Source of the DNA: JAXDLH01 sp034666705
GTDB taxonomy: Bacteria; Chloroflexota; UBA6077; SHYK01
Assembly (NCBI GenBank): GCA_034666705.1
Contig: JAXDLH010000034.1
Coordinates: 1-5,391, forward strand
Direction of reading: 5' to 3'
DNA length: 5,391 nucleotides
Shown here: in pieces, positions 1-4,709 of the stretch
Layout: the number at the start of each line of letters is the position of its first letter
Position numbering within the stretch: position 1 is the stretch's first letter
Made by a program: the position numbers and the translations under genes
The notes under the pieces: model-generated
The model's input: only the letters and a program-made list of their open reading frames with translations
The model's database searches: none
Told to the model about the DNA's origin: nothing

Positions 1-7
1 CCCCCGC

Positions 8-160
8 CCCCCTTCCCGGCGCGGGAAGGGGGAGTCATACCGGACCCTGGGATCGATCCCCTCCCCCATCCAGGGGGGAGGGTGGGGGTGAACCACTCAG
101 GACCTCCACGTTGGGGGCACCGCACACCCCCTCCCTAATCCTCCCCGCAAGGGGGGCGGG
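8..160. repeat. Cluster of three G/C-tract hairpins (REP-like intergenic sequence)
   Basis: Three inverted repeats made of C-runs facing G-runs lie one after another. The first has an 11-bp perfect stem (8-18 with 22-32, 3-nt loop). The second has a 9-bp perfect stem (59-67 with 74-82, 6-nt loop). The third is shorter, about 4-6 bp with one G-T pair (141-146 with 151-156, 4-nt loop). No convincing protein is encoded on either strand here. Such C-rich/G-rich palindromes are common between genes in GC-rich genomes, as REP-like elements or as factor-independent terminators without a clear T-run. Which of these applies cannot be decided from one window. Confidence 0.45.
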
Positions 161-211
161 GACGGGATGTGGGACGGCCCTGGCAGTCCCTATATAGAAA
201 GGAAGCGAAGG

Positions 212-874
212 ATGGCGGATATTCGAGGGCGGGCGGGGATGGTGGCGCCGGCGAGCGGGGTGACGAGCGATGGCGGGCCACTGCAGATCCGGGTGGACCG
301 CTACGGCGACGTGTTCACGGCGGATTGGCTGCAGGCGGCGATCGCGCAGGGCAAGGGCTTCGCGGCCGGGGCGGGCAAGCAATCCACCCACGTGACGTTC
401 CTGACCTACGCGGTGAACACCCCGGACCTGTGGGTGCGCGTGCCGAGCGGCATCACGATCATTCCGTTCTATGGGTTCGCGGCGCTCGACGCGAACACCG
501 GCACCGCGATCAACGTGGTGGTGCGCACCGCGGCCAACGACATCGGCAACGGCACCTCCTCGGCGGCAGACCTGGGGCCGGTGAACCTGCGCGCGGATGT
601 GGCGGCTGCGGGGAGCGCCGCCTCGCAGTGCGTGGCACGGCAGTTGGCCACCGTGGCGACGACGGCCGAGGTAGCGCCGATGGAGCTGGACCGGGTGAAC
701 TTCGCCGTGGCCCAGGGCGCCTCGAGCGATGGCTACAACTACCGCTGGCAGCCGGCGATCCGCCCGCTGCTGGTGGGACCGGCAACGTTGGAGCTGTTCG
801 TCTCGGCGACGACGGCCCAGAGCGCCGGCTATTGCGGGTTCTCGTGGATCGAACTGCCGAGCACGCTGTTCTAA
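212..874 (+). CDS. Phage-like beta-rich structural protein, hypothetical (220 aa)
   Basis: The start is ATG 212, preceded by AAAGGA at 198-203 with 8-nt spacing. An in-frame ATG at 167 would add 15 residues but has no comparable ribosome site. There is no signal peptide or membrane segment. The protein opens with a short Gly/Ala-rich stretch, then RVDRYGDVFTADWLQAAIAQGKGF (in two parts: residues 27-38 and 39-50). Alternating hydrophobic strands follow, such as VTFLTYAV (61-68), LWVRVPSGITIIPFY (73-87), INVVVRT (100-106), ATLELFVSA (191-199) and GFSWIELPS (209-217). This suggests a beta-sandwich. From memory, proteins of this layout, with an FTADWLQAAI-like segment, a VRVPxGxTIIP-like strand and a W-x-E-L-P end, occur in uncultured tailed-phage genomes as presumed structural proteins. 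A virion role is inference. It is the first gene of a five-gene plus-strand cassette and is followed directly by a strong hairpin. Confidence 0.8.
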   Translation: MADIRGRAGMVAPASGVTSDGGPLQIRVDRYGDVFTADWLQAAIAQGKGFAAGAGKQSTHVTFLTYAVNTPDLWVRVPSGITIIPFYGFAALDANTGTAINVVVRTAANDIGNGTSSAADLGPVNLRADVAAAGSAASQCVARQLATVATTAEVAPMELDRVNFAVAQGASSDGYNYRWQPAIRPLLVGPATLELFVSATTAQSAGYCGFSWIELPSTLF

Positions 875-879
875 AGAAT

Positions 880-918
880 AGGGTGCGTGGGAATCACCTT
901 GTGATTCCCACGCACCCT
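880..918 (+). terminator. Perfect 18-bp hairpin between cassette genes 1 and 2
   Basis: Arms 880-897 and 901-918 are perfectly complementary over 18 bp around a 3-nt loop (CTT, 898-900). The hairpin starts 5 nt after the stop codon of the 220-aa protein and ends 12 nt before the ribosome site of the next gene. No T-run follows on the plus strand, so it is not a textbook intrinsic terminator. It could act as a T-less terminator, an attenuator that lowers expression of the downstream genes, or an mRNA 3'-end stabiliser. The structure is certain; its role is inferred. Confidence 0.5.
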
Positions 919-930
919 CGGTCAGTGAGG

Positions 931-937
931 AAGGAGG
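931..937 (+). promoter_or_regulatory. Shine-Dalgarno AAGGAGG that decides the GTG start at 943
   Basis: AAGGAGG ends 5 nt before GTG 943. An in-frame ATG at 955 would sit 17 nt away, too far for this site, so the GTG is the better start. Confidence 0.75.
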
Positions 938-942
938 GGGCC

Positions 943-1317
943 GTGCAGGAGATTATGGTGCGGGAGACGGACGAGGACGCGCCGGAGGTGGTGAGCGAGG
1001 ACAACCCGTTTCCGGTGGCGCTGCGCAAGAGCAACCCGATCACGCAGGCGCGGGCCGGGCAGCGGTCCGTCTCGAACACCACGCCGACACTGGTCGTGGC
1101 GGAAAACGCGAAACGCACGGGGCTGATCATCACCGAGGTCACCGGCACGTTCGACGTGTGGCTCGCGCCGGACGACGCCTCGGTGACGGCCGGTACGGGG
1201 CACCTGCTCACGGGCACAAAGGGGGCCTCGATCACGATCACCTACCGAGGCGCCGTGTATGGCATTGCCCCCGGCGGGGCGCAAACCGTGAGTTTCTGGG
1301 AAGAGTCGGAGTCATAG
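943..1317 (+). CDS. Small phage-like beta protein, hypothetical (124 aa)
   Basis: The start is GTG 943, chosen for the AAGGAGG 5 nt upstream. The same frame is open leftwards to 169, but that part is only a shadow of the preceding gene. The first 20 residues are acidic. A short SEDNPFPVAL segment (18-27) follows, resembling the DNPLPV linkers often seen in phage particle proteins. The remainder, from about residue 41, is a small all-beta domain: TLVVAEN (49-55), TGLIITEV (59-66), FDVWLAP (70-76), a Gly/Thr-rich turn, then strands ending in VSFWEESES. There is no catalytic motif, signal peptide or membrane segment. Its stop is one base from the next start, so the two are probably translated together. 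I recognise the general type (small phage beta-sandwich or head-tail/decoration-like protein) but no named family. Confidence 0.75.
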   Translation: MQEIMVRETDEDAPEVVSEDNPFPVALRKSNPITQARAGQRSVSNTTPTLVVAENAKRTGLIITEVTGTFDVWLAPDDASVTAGTGHLLTGTKGASITITYRGAVYGIAPGGAQTVSFWEESES

Positions 1318-1318
1318 G

Positions 1319-1813
1319 ATGATCGGCAACATCGGTGAGGTCGGGCTATCCCCCCTGCCTTGCCTGCGCCTCACCATGAACGCGATCCAGAGCATTCCCG
1401 ACACGACCGCCACCAAGCTCAGCTTCGACACCGTGAGTTTTGCGGGCAACGGCTGGACCGCCCCGGTGGCGCCGGTGACGGATATCACGCTGCCATTCAG
1501 CGGCATTGTGCTGGTGACTGCATATGACATGGATTGGGGTGATGCGAGCAGCGGCGCCGGCATTCGGCAACTGTTCACCCGCGCGAACGATGGCGTTGGC
1601 TCGACGCGCGTCGCGGTCGGCGGCCCGCCGAGTCTGGCCGCGACGGCGCTGAAAACGATCCAGAGCTTCTCCCGCGTGATGAAGTTCGTGGCGGGGGACA
1701 CGATGCAGATCTATGCGAAGCAGACCAGCGGCGGCGCACTCTCGGTCGCGATGGACGACGTATTTCTCCAGTACCTGCAACTCGGCACCTTCACCTTCAG
1801 CGGGACGAACTAG
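1319..1813 (+). CDS. C1q/TNF-like jelly-roll protein, probable phage tail-fibre or surface protein (164 aa)
   Basis: ATG 1319 follows the previous stop codon after one base (TAGGATG), and GGAG at 1308-1311 gives a ribosome site with 7-nt spacing. An in-frame ATG at 1376 lacks one. From about residue 13 to the end the pattern fits the C1q-like jelly roll found in many phage proteins. It has an opening segment NAIQSIPDTTATKLSFDTVSF (split as residues 21-30 and 31-41) and a central strand PFSGIVLVTAYDMDW (59-73). A late pair follows, FVAGDTMQIYAKQTSGGALSV (123-132, 133-143), and then the closing strand FLQYLQLG (149-156). In this fold, trimers commonly form the tips of fibres or bind ligands. 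Binding a host surface is therefore a reasonable inference but is not shown here. No enzyme motif is present. Confidence 0.83.
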   Translation: MIGNIGEVGLSPLPCLRLTMNAIQSIPDTTATKLSFDTVSFAGNGWTAPVAPVTDITLPFSGIVLVTAYDMDWGDASSGAGIRQLFTRANDGVGSTRVAVGGPPSLAATALKTIQSFSRVMKFVAGDTMQIYAKQTSGGALSVAMDDVFLQYLQLGTFTFSGTN

Positions 1814-1915
1814 CGATGGCGCCGCACCTGGCACGGCGGCATCGCGGTGGCCCTGCGGGCTGCTGGGGGCCAGGGCGCTGCGGTTCGCAGCGGATCTCCA
1901 GTTGAGGAGCATGCA

Positions 1916-2203
1916 ATGACGGATACGGTGTTGAGCTCGAGCGCCGAGGAGGATGCGGCGATCGAATACCAGCGGCTGCAGCGGGCACCGGCGAGTACGA
2001 ACGCGGACTACCGCCAGGTGCTATGGGCGAACGCGCTGTCCGGCGTGGTGCGGGAGTATCTGAACGCGGCGGCGGCGCTGGCCTCGAGCGATGCGAATCT
2101 GCAGGCGGCGCTGGGGGTGCTGCTGACGGTGCCGGACCAGAAACGGCCGGCGATCACCAAGGCGATGAGCGACGCGGCGACGACCGCGGCCGCGGCGCCG
2201 TAG
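1916..2203 (+). CDS. Small helical protein of the phage-like cassette, hypothetical (95 aa)
   Basis: ATG 1916 is preceded by GAGGAG (1904-1909) with 6-nt spacing. A nearer ATG at 1911 reads only ATG CAA TGA and is out of frame. The frame is open upstream to 1847 but without a ribosome site. The product is Ala-rich and predicted all-helical by eye. It has an acidic N-terminal helix (EEDAAIEYQRLQRA, 11-24), a second helix (YRQVLWANALSGVVREYLNAA, split as 32-41 and 42-52), a third (ANLQAALGVLLTV, 60-72) and a helical tail ending in Ala-Pro. There is no recognised domain, signal peptide or membrane segment. Position suggests a structural or chaperone-like accessory of the same module, but that is only context. 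About 100 bases without a gene separate it from the jelly-roll gene. Confidence 0.68.
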   Translation: MTDTVLSSSAEEDAAIEYQRLQRAPASTNADYRQVLWANALSGVVREYLNAAAALASSDANLQAALGVLLTVPDQKRPAITKAMSDAATTAAAAP

Positions 2204-2259
2204 GGGTGCGGGCTCGGCGGGAGATCGTGGCGAATGCAGGGATGATGGAGATGGTGAGG

Positions 2260-2457
2260 ATGAAGGTAGAGTGGATCTCGGCGGACGAACAGGTCTATCA
2301 CGAGCGGATCCACGGGCTGTACGAGCAGATCGCCTACGCGTGGACGCACTGGGGCGACTACCTGGCGGAGAAGTACGGGTTGGGGGCGGATGACCGTATC
2401 ACCCCCGACGGCGAGATTCATCGAACGGAGGAGGAGGTGCGCGGTGGCGAAGCCTAA
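2260..2457 (+). CDS. Very small acidic protein, hypothetical (65 aa)
   Basis: The chosen start is ATG 2260, with GGAG at 2247-2250 and 9-nt spacing. In-frame ATGs at 2242, 2245 and 2251 and a GTG at 2206 are possible and would lengthen the N-terminus by 3-18 residues. The protein reads KVEWISADEQVYHERIHGLY (2-21), then EQIAYAWTHWGDYLAEKYGL (22-41), then an acidic, probably disordered tail. It is rich in aromatic and acidic residues, with two likely helices. I do not recognise a family. It follows the 95-aa gene by about 56 bases on the same strand and overlaps the start of a further truncated reading frame at 2444, so it looks like part of the same operon. Confidence 0.62.
   Translation: MKVEWISADEQVYHERIHGLYEQIAYAWTHWGDYLAEKYGLGADDRITPDGEIHRTEEEVRGGEA
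2427..2437 (+). promoter_or_regulatory. Strong Shine-Dalgarno (GGAGGAGGAGG) for a lost downstream gene
   Basis: The purine run GGAGGAGGAGG lies inside the end of the 65-aa gene and stops 6 nt before GTG 2444. This is the best ribosome site in the cassette, yet the frame it serves ends after 12 codons. Confidence 0.5.
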
Positions 2458-2482
2458 GGCCAAGCTCGCTTGCCTTCAATGA
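2444..2482 (+). pseudogene. Start of a sixth cassette gene, cut off after 12 codons
   Basis: GTG 2444 overlaps the end of the 65-aa gene, sits 6 nt behind a very strong ribosome site, and reads VAKPKAKLACLQ then TGA (2480-2482). Overlapping starts with a Lys-rich N-terminus are what one expects for the next gene of a phage operon. A functional 12-aa product is less likely than a gene whose body has been replaced by other DNA from about 2465 onward. A translated leader peptide coupled through ATGA (2479-2482) to the next frame is the alternative. Confidence 0.35.
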
Positions 2483-2751
2483 CCGCCAGAGACCACCAGA
2501 ACGGTGAGCCCCTCTCGATGGATCTGGCGGCAGAGGCGATCGACATTGAGCGAATCCTGGTTCCGCTGGGACGTGAGTGGGGTGTGGCGGAACTCACCGC
2601 CAGCATGATTGGGGCGGAAGGTTTGGGCATCGTTCGGGACCCTGACGTAATCGCCGGACACGTCATAGTAATCGGCACAAAGACCCATCGCGTTCGGCAG
2701 CATCCAGCCAAGAACGCGGTGATTGTCCGCCTACCGACTCCGGTCGCCTGA
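2479..2751 (+). CDS. Uncertain 90-aa reading frame, hypothetical
   Basis: ATG 2479 overlaps the TGA of the 12-codon frame (ATGA), and an internal ATG 2518 is also possible. The product shows plausible alternation, for example MDLAAEAIDIERILVPLGRE (14-33), GVAELTASMIGAEGLGIV (35-52) and VIAGHVIVIGTK (57-68). I recognise no family. Third-position G/C bias is weaker than in neighbouring genes, and the opposite strand is also open over 2476-2703 and 2454-2711. The gene may therefore be a decayed fragment or not coding at all. No good ribosome site precedes either start. Confidence 0.3.
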   Translation: MTARDHQNGEPLSMDLAAEAIDIERILVPLGREWGVAELTASMIGAEGLGIVRDPDVIAGHVIVIGTKTHRVRQHPAKNAVIVRLPTPVA

Positions 2752-2768
2752 CTCGCTCATCAGGCGAC
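2743..2768 (+). terminator. 9-bp hairpin overlapping the stop of the uncertain frame
   Basis: Arms 2743-2751 and 2760-2768 are perfectly complementary around an 8-nt loop. The left arm contains the TGA stop of the 90-aa frame. There is no T-run on either side, so terminator function is a weak inference. The rest of 2769-2869 shows no gene or clear promoter. Confidence 0.3.
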
Positions 2769-2869
2769 ACCCGGAAGCAATCCGTCAAAGCACGCATCCT
2801 GCGCGGCTCAATCGCCACGTCAGCAACGCGATATCATTGATGAAGGCAATGGGGAACGGCGGCGAGAAT

Positions 2870-3307
2870 ATGAGCGTGCAAACGGTCCGCGCAACCAATA
2901 ACACGGACGTGGCTCGTACGCCGATCGTGTTCTTCGACGGCGTGTGCGAGCTGTGTAACCGGTCGGTAGACCTGCTGCTGCGGGCGGACACGCAGCGGGT
3001 GTTCGCCTTTGCGTCCCTGCAAGGGGAAACCGCTCGCGAGTTGTTGCCGCCGCTCACGGGGGACACGAGCCGGTGGTCGATCGTCTATCTCGACGAGCGT
3101 GGGGAGCACCGCGAGTCGGATGCCGTGCTCGCGATCTGCCGCCGCTTGGGCGGCCCGTGGCGCCTACTCGGCCTGGCGCGCGTGCTGCCTCGGTGGCTGC
3201 GCGATCCGGCGTATCGCTTCATTGCCCGGCACCGCTACGGCACGTTCGGCGAGCGCGCCACCTGCCGCATCCCCACGGCCGCCGAGCGCAGCCGCTTTCT
3301 GCCCTGA
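2870..3307 (+). CDS. DCC-family thiol-disulfide oxidoreductase-like protein (DUF393, YuxK-like), 145 aa
   Basis: The family hallmark is intact: PIVFFDGVCELCN at residues 18-30, giving D23-G-V-C26-x-x-C29 directly after a short beta strand, as in the thioredoxin-like DCC family. The rest follows the family order: a helix (SVDLLLRADTQRVF, 32-45), FASLQGETARELLP (47-60), a W-x-I-V-Y-L strand, then SDAVLAICRRLGG and the RWLRDPAYRFIARHRYGTFG segment. A final Cys-x-I-P precedes AAERSRFLP. Length is normal and no signal peptide is visible, so it is probably cytosolic. The role as a thiol-disulfide exchange protein comes from the family name; substrates of the family are mostly unknown. The start at ATG 2870 is chosen by family length, because its ribosome site is weak. 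In-frame ATGs at 2840 and 2849 would add 7-10 residues. It stands alone, with about 118 bases upstream and 183 downstream. Confidence 0.92.
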   Translation: MSVQTVRATNNTDVARTPIVFFDGVCELCNRSVDLLLRADTQRVFAFASLQGETARELLPPLTGDTSRWSIVYLDERGEHRESDAVLAICRRLGGPWRLLGLARVLPRWLRDPAYRFIARHRYGTFGERATCRIPTAAERSRFLP

Positions 3308-3333
3308 GCGCGCCGCAGGGCCCCCTGGCCCCG

Positions 3334-3369
3334 TGCGTCCCGGCGGCGGATGCGCCGGGTTGGGACGCA
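3334..3369 (+). terminator. Possible terminator after the DCC-family gene
   Basis: Inverted repeats lie 27-62 bases past the stop. An outer pair of 8 bp (3334-3341 with 3362-3369) competes with an inner 7-bp perfect hairpin (3339-3345 with 3353-3359, 7-nt loop). There is no T-run. The remaining intergenic DNA to 3490 is GC-rich with no clear promoter. Confidence 0.3.
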
Positions 3370-3490
3370 GCCCCCCACGGGGTGCGCGGGCGGCGGGTAT
3401 GCTTGCAGGCAATATCATCCGGGGCGGCGAAGCTCGTTGCGGGCGCATAGCCCCGGGCGGCGCGCGGCCGTGGGGCATAGGAGGCGGGCC

Positions 3491-3895
3491 ATGCCGCTAT
3501 TCATGATCGAGCGCAGCTTTGCCGAGCAACTGGACATGAACCACGATACCGCATCGAGCGTGCGGCTCGTCAACGACGAGGTCGGCGTGAAGTGGCTCGT
3601 CTCCTTCCTCAGCGCCGACAAGAAGAAGACCTATTGCCTCTATGAGGCGCCGAGCCAGCTTGACGCGTCCGGGATGCGCACGCGCAGCGGCAGGGCGGCG
3701 GCATCGCCGGTGAGGCGACCCAGGACCCCCTCGTCCAGCAGCATGCGCGCGACCTCACTCACGAAGAGCGGGTTCCCCTCAGTGTGCGCGAGCACGGCGC
3801 GCACGATCCCCTCCGGGGCCGGCACGCCGGCCAGACTGGCGATGAAGCGGTCGACCTCGTCCGGCGCCAGGCCCCGCAACGGCAGCTTGCGATAG
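3491..3895 (+). CDS. DUF4242 (SCO4226-type nickel-binding) protein, 3' end lost; chimeric tail
   Basis: ATG 3491 has AGGAGG (3479-3484) at 6-nt spacing. Residues 1-55 match the DUF4242 pattern closely: MPLFMIERSFAEQL (1-14), a short helix, NDEVGVKWLVSFLSADKKKT (28-47) and YCLYEAPS (48-55). In the family this segment is followed by a helix and a last strand, roughly 30-40 more residues. Here the match stops at about 3655. The frame stays open to 3893-3895 only because it then reads the opposite strand of the neighbouring ATPase gene, giving an Arg/Ser/Ala-rich nonsense tail (about residues 57-134). The true homologous part is therefore 3491 to about 3655. The protein is likely non-functional. 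A rearranged or misassembled junction explains it better than a real fusion. Confidence 0.75.
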   Translation: MPLFMIERSFAEQLDMNHDTASSVRLVNDEVGVKWLVSFLSADKKKTYCLYEAPSQLDASGMRTRSGRAAASPVRRPRTPSSSSMRATSLTKSGFPSVCASTARTIPSGAGTPARLAMKRSTSSGARPRNGSLR

Positions 3896-3975
3896 CCGCC
3901 ATTGCCCGCCTCGCGCGCCAGCTCGCCGAGCGTCTCAGAGAGCGGGTGGGCGAGGGTGAGCTCGACGTCGCGGTA
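3640..3975 (-). pseudogene. Frameshifted continuation of the regulatory ATPase, truncated at its 3' end
   Basis: Reading this frame from 3975 restores the family sequence directly after LLILGT. It gives YRDVELTLAHPLSETLGELA, then KLPLRGLAPDEVDRFIASLA, then AVLAHTEGNPLFVSEVARML and finally LPLRVRIPD ending at 3667. The TEGNPLFVSEV segment is a typical sensor-region motif of these ATPases. Family members continue after RIPD with a segment like GVREVIGRRLDRL. Here instead come ASSWLGAS and a stop at 3640, which is the opposite strand of the DUF4242 gene. So the gene is broken twice: a 2-nt insertion (or 1-nt loss) near 3977-3981 and a truncation at about 3656-3667. Confidence 0.72.
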
Positions 3976-4586
3976 GGTGTGCCCAGGATGAGCAGCCGGC
4001 TCGCGCCGACCTCGGGCGCGAGGAACTCGAGCAACAGCGGCGACGGCTTGTCGGCCGCATGCAGATTGTCGAGCACGAATACGAGTGGCTTGCGGCAGAC
4101 GGCGGCGCGCAGGAAGCCGGCGATGGCATCGAAGAGGCGGAAACGCGCGGCATCCGGGTCCTGCACCAGCTCGAGGTGCGGGAGGTCGGCCAGCTTGTCG
4201 CGCAGCTCAGGCACGATCTCCGCGATCGAGGTCGCCCGGGCGCCCATGACGGATCGCAGCGCATCGGCATCGTGGGCCTGCATGTAGGCGCGGATCACCT
4301 GCACCCAGGGCCAGTAGGGTGGCGCACCACTGCTCTCGTAGCAGCGCCCCCAGAGCACGGCGCAGCCCGCGCGGGCCGCATGCGCCGCCAACTCCTGCGC
4401 GGTGCGGCTCTTGCCGATGCCCGGCTCGCCGGCGAGCATGCAGATGCGGCCCCGGCCCGCTGCCGCCTCGGCGAGCGCGCTCCGCAGCTCGGTCAGCTCG
4501 TGCTGGCGGCCCACGAAGAACGCGCCCGTGCCTGCAGACGGTGCATCCGGCAGTGGCTCAGACCCGGCTGGTGGGACCTGGTACAT
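3759..4586 (-). CDS. P-loop (STAND-type) regulatory ATPase, N-terminal part, frameshifted
   Basis: This is the N-terminal half of a large AAA/STAND ATPase of the kind found in LuxR-type regulators and cyclase-linked ATPases. From ATG 4586 there is a Pro-rich lead, FVGRQHELTELRSALAEA (24-41) and a Walker A loop GEPGIGKS (53-60). Next come the family segment WGRCYESSGAPPYWPWVQVI (79-98) and a Walker B LVFVLDNLHAAD (168-179). The usual second Asp of LDDLH is Asn174 here. After LLILGT (198-203) the protein turns into Ser/Arg/Ala-rich nonsense to 3759, because the reading frame has shifted. The correct continuation lies in another frame (3640-3975). The family's C-terminal parts (helical repeats and an HTH or other output domain) are missing. 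No strong ribosome site is visible at 4586. The gene is probably a pseudogene unless the frameshift is a sequencing error. Confidence 0.78.
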   Translation of the reverse strand: MYQVPPAGSEPLPDAPSAGTGAFFVGRQHELTELRSALAEAAAGRGRICMLAGEPGIGKSRTAQELAAHAARAGCAVLWGRCYESSGAPPYWPWVQVIRAYMQAHDADALRSVMGARATSIAEIVPELRDKLADLPHLELVQDPDAARFRLFDAIAGFLRAAVCRKPLVFVLDNLHAADKPSPLLLEFLAPEVGASRLLILGTPTATSSSPSPTRSLRRSASWRARRAMAAIASCRCGAWRRTRSTASSPVWPACRPRRGSCAPCSRTLRGTRSS

Positions 4587-4641
4587 GGCGACCGATCCGA
4601 GGGCGATGTGGCCGGATCATACGGTATGCCGCCAACAGTGT

Positions 4642-4673
4642 GGGGCTGGCCAGGTAAGCGCCTGGCCAGCCCC
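4642..4673 (-). terminator. 13-bp perfect hairpin, probable terminator of the VOC gene
   Basis: Arms 4642-4654 and 4661-4673 pair perfectly over 13 GC-rich bp around a 6-nt loop. On the minus strand it begins 36 nt after the stop of the VOC-family gene and lies before the start of the ATPase gene (4586), so it could separate the two transcripts. No strong T-run follows on the minus strand. The plus-strand flank is somewhat T-rich (4678-4697). Confidence 0.55.
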
Positions 4674-4709
4674 GTGCGTTTGCGTTATGTAGTGTTTCTG
4701 GCTCGCGGG

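Noticed and set aside
189..200. TATATAG as a promoter -10 box for the first gene
   Set aside because: No matching -35 element is visible and it lies only about 12 bases from the start codon, so it is too weak to call.
169..942. Long plus-strand open frame continuous with the 124-aa gene
   Set aside because: Its first part is an Arg/Gly-rich shadow of the 220-aa gene in another frame; the real start is GTG 943 with its own ribosome site.
1346..1912. 188-aa minus-strand frame opposite the jelly-roll gene
   Set aside because: Its composition is Arg/Ala/His-rich, typical of antisense in GC-rich DNA, and the plus strand has a recognisable fold and ribosome site.
3073..3450. Plus-strand 125-aa frame overlapping the DCC-family gene
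   Set aside because: It is a shadow frame of the DCC gene that runs into GC-rich intergenic DNA; it has no ribosome site and no recognisable domain.
3491..3895. Genuine fusion of DUF4242 to a new C-terminal domain
   Set aside because: The tail is simply the opposite strand of the ATPase gene and has nonsense-like composition; a broken junction explains it better.
3784..4287. 167-aa plus-strand frame opposite the ATPase
   Set aside because: It is Arg/Ser-rich antisense of clear Walker-motif coding sequence on the minus strand.
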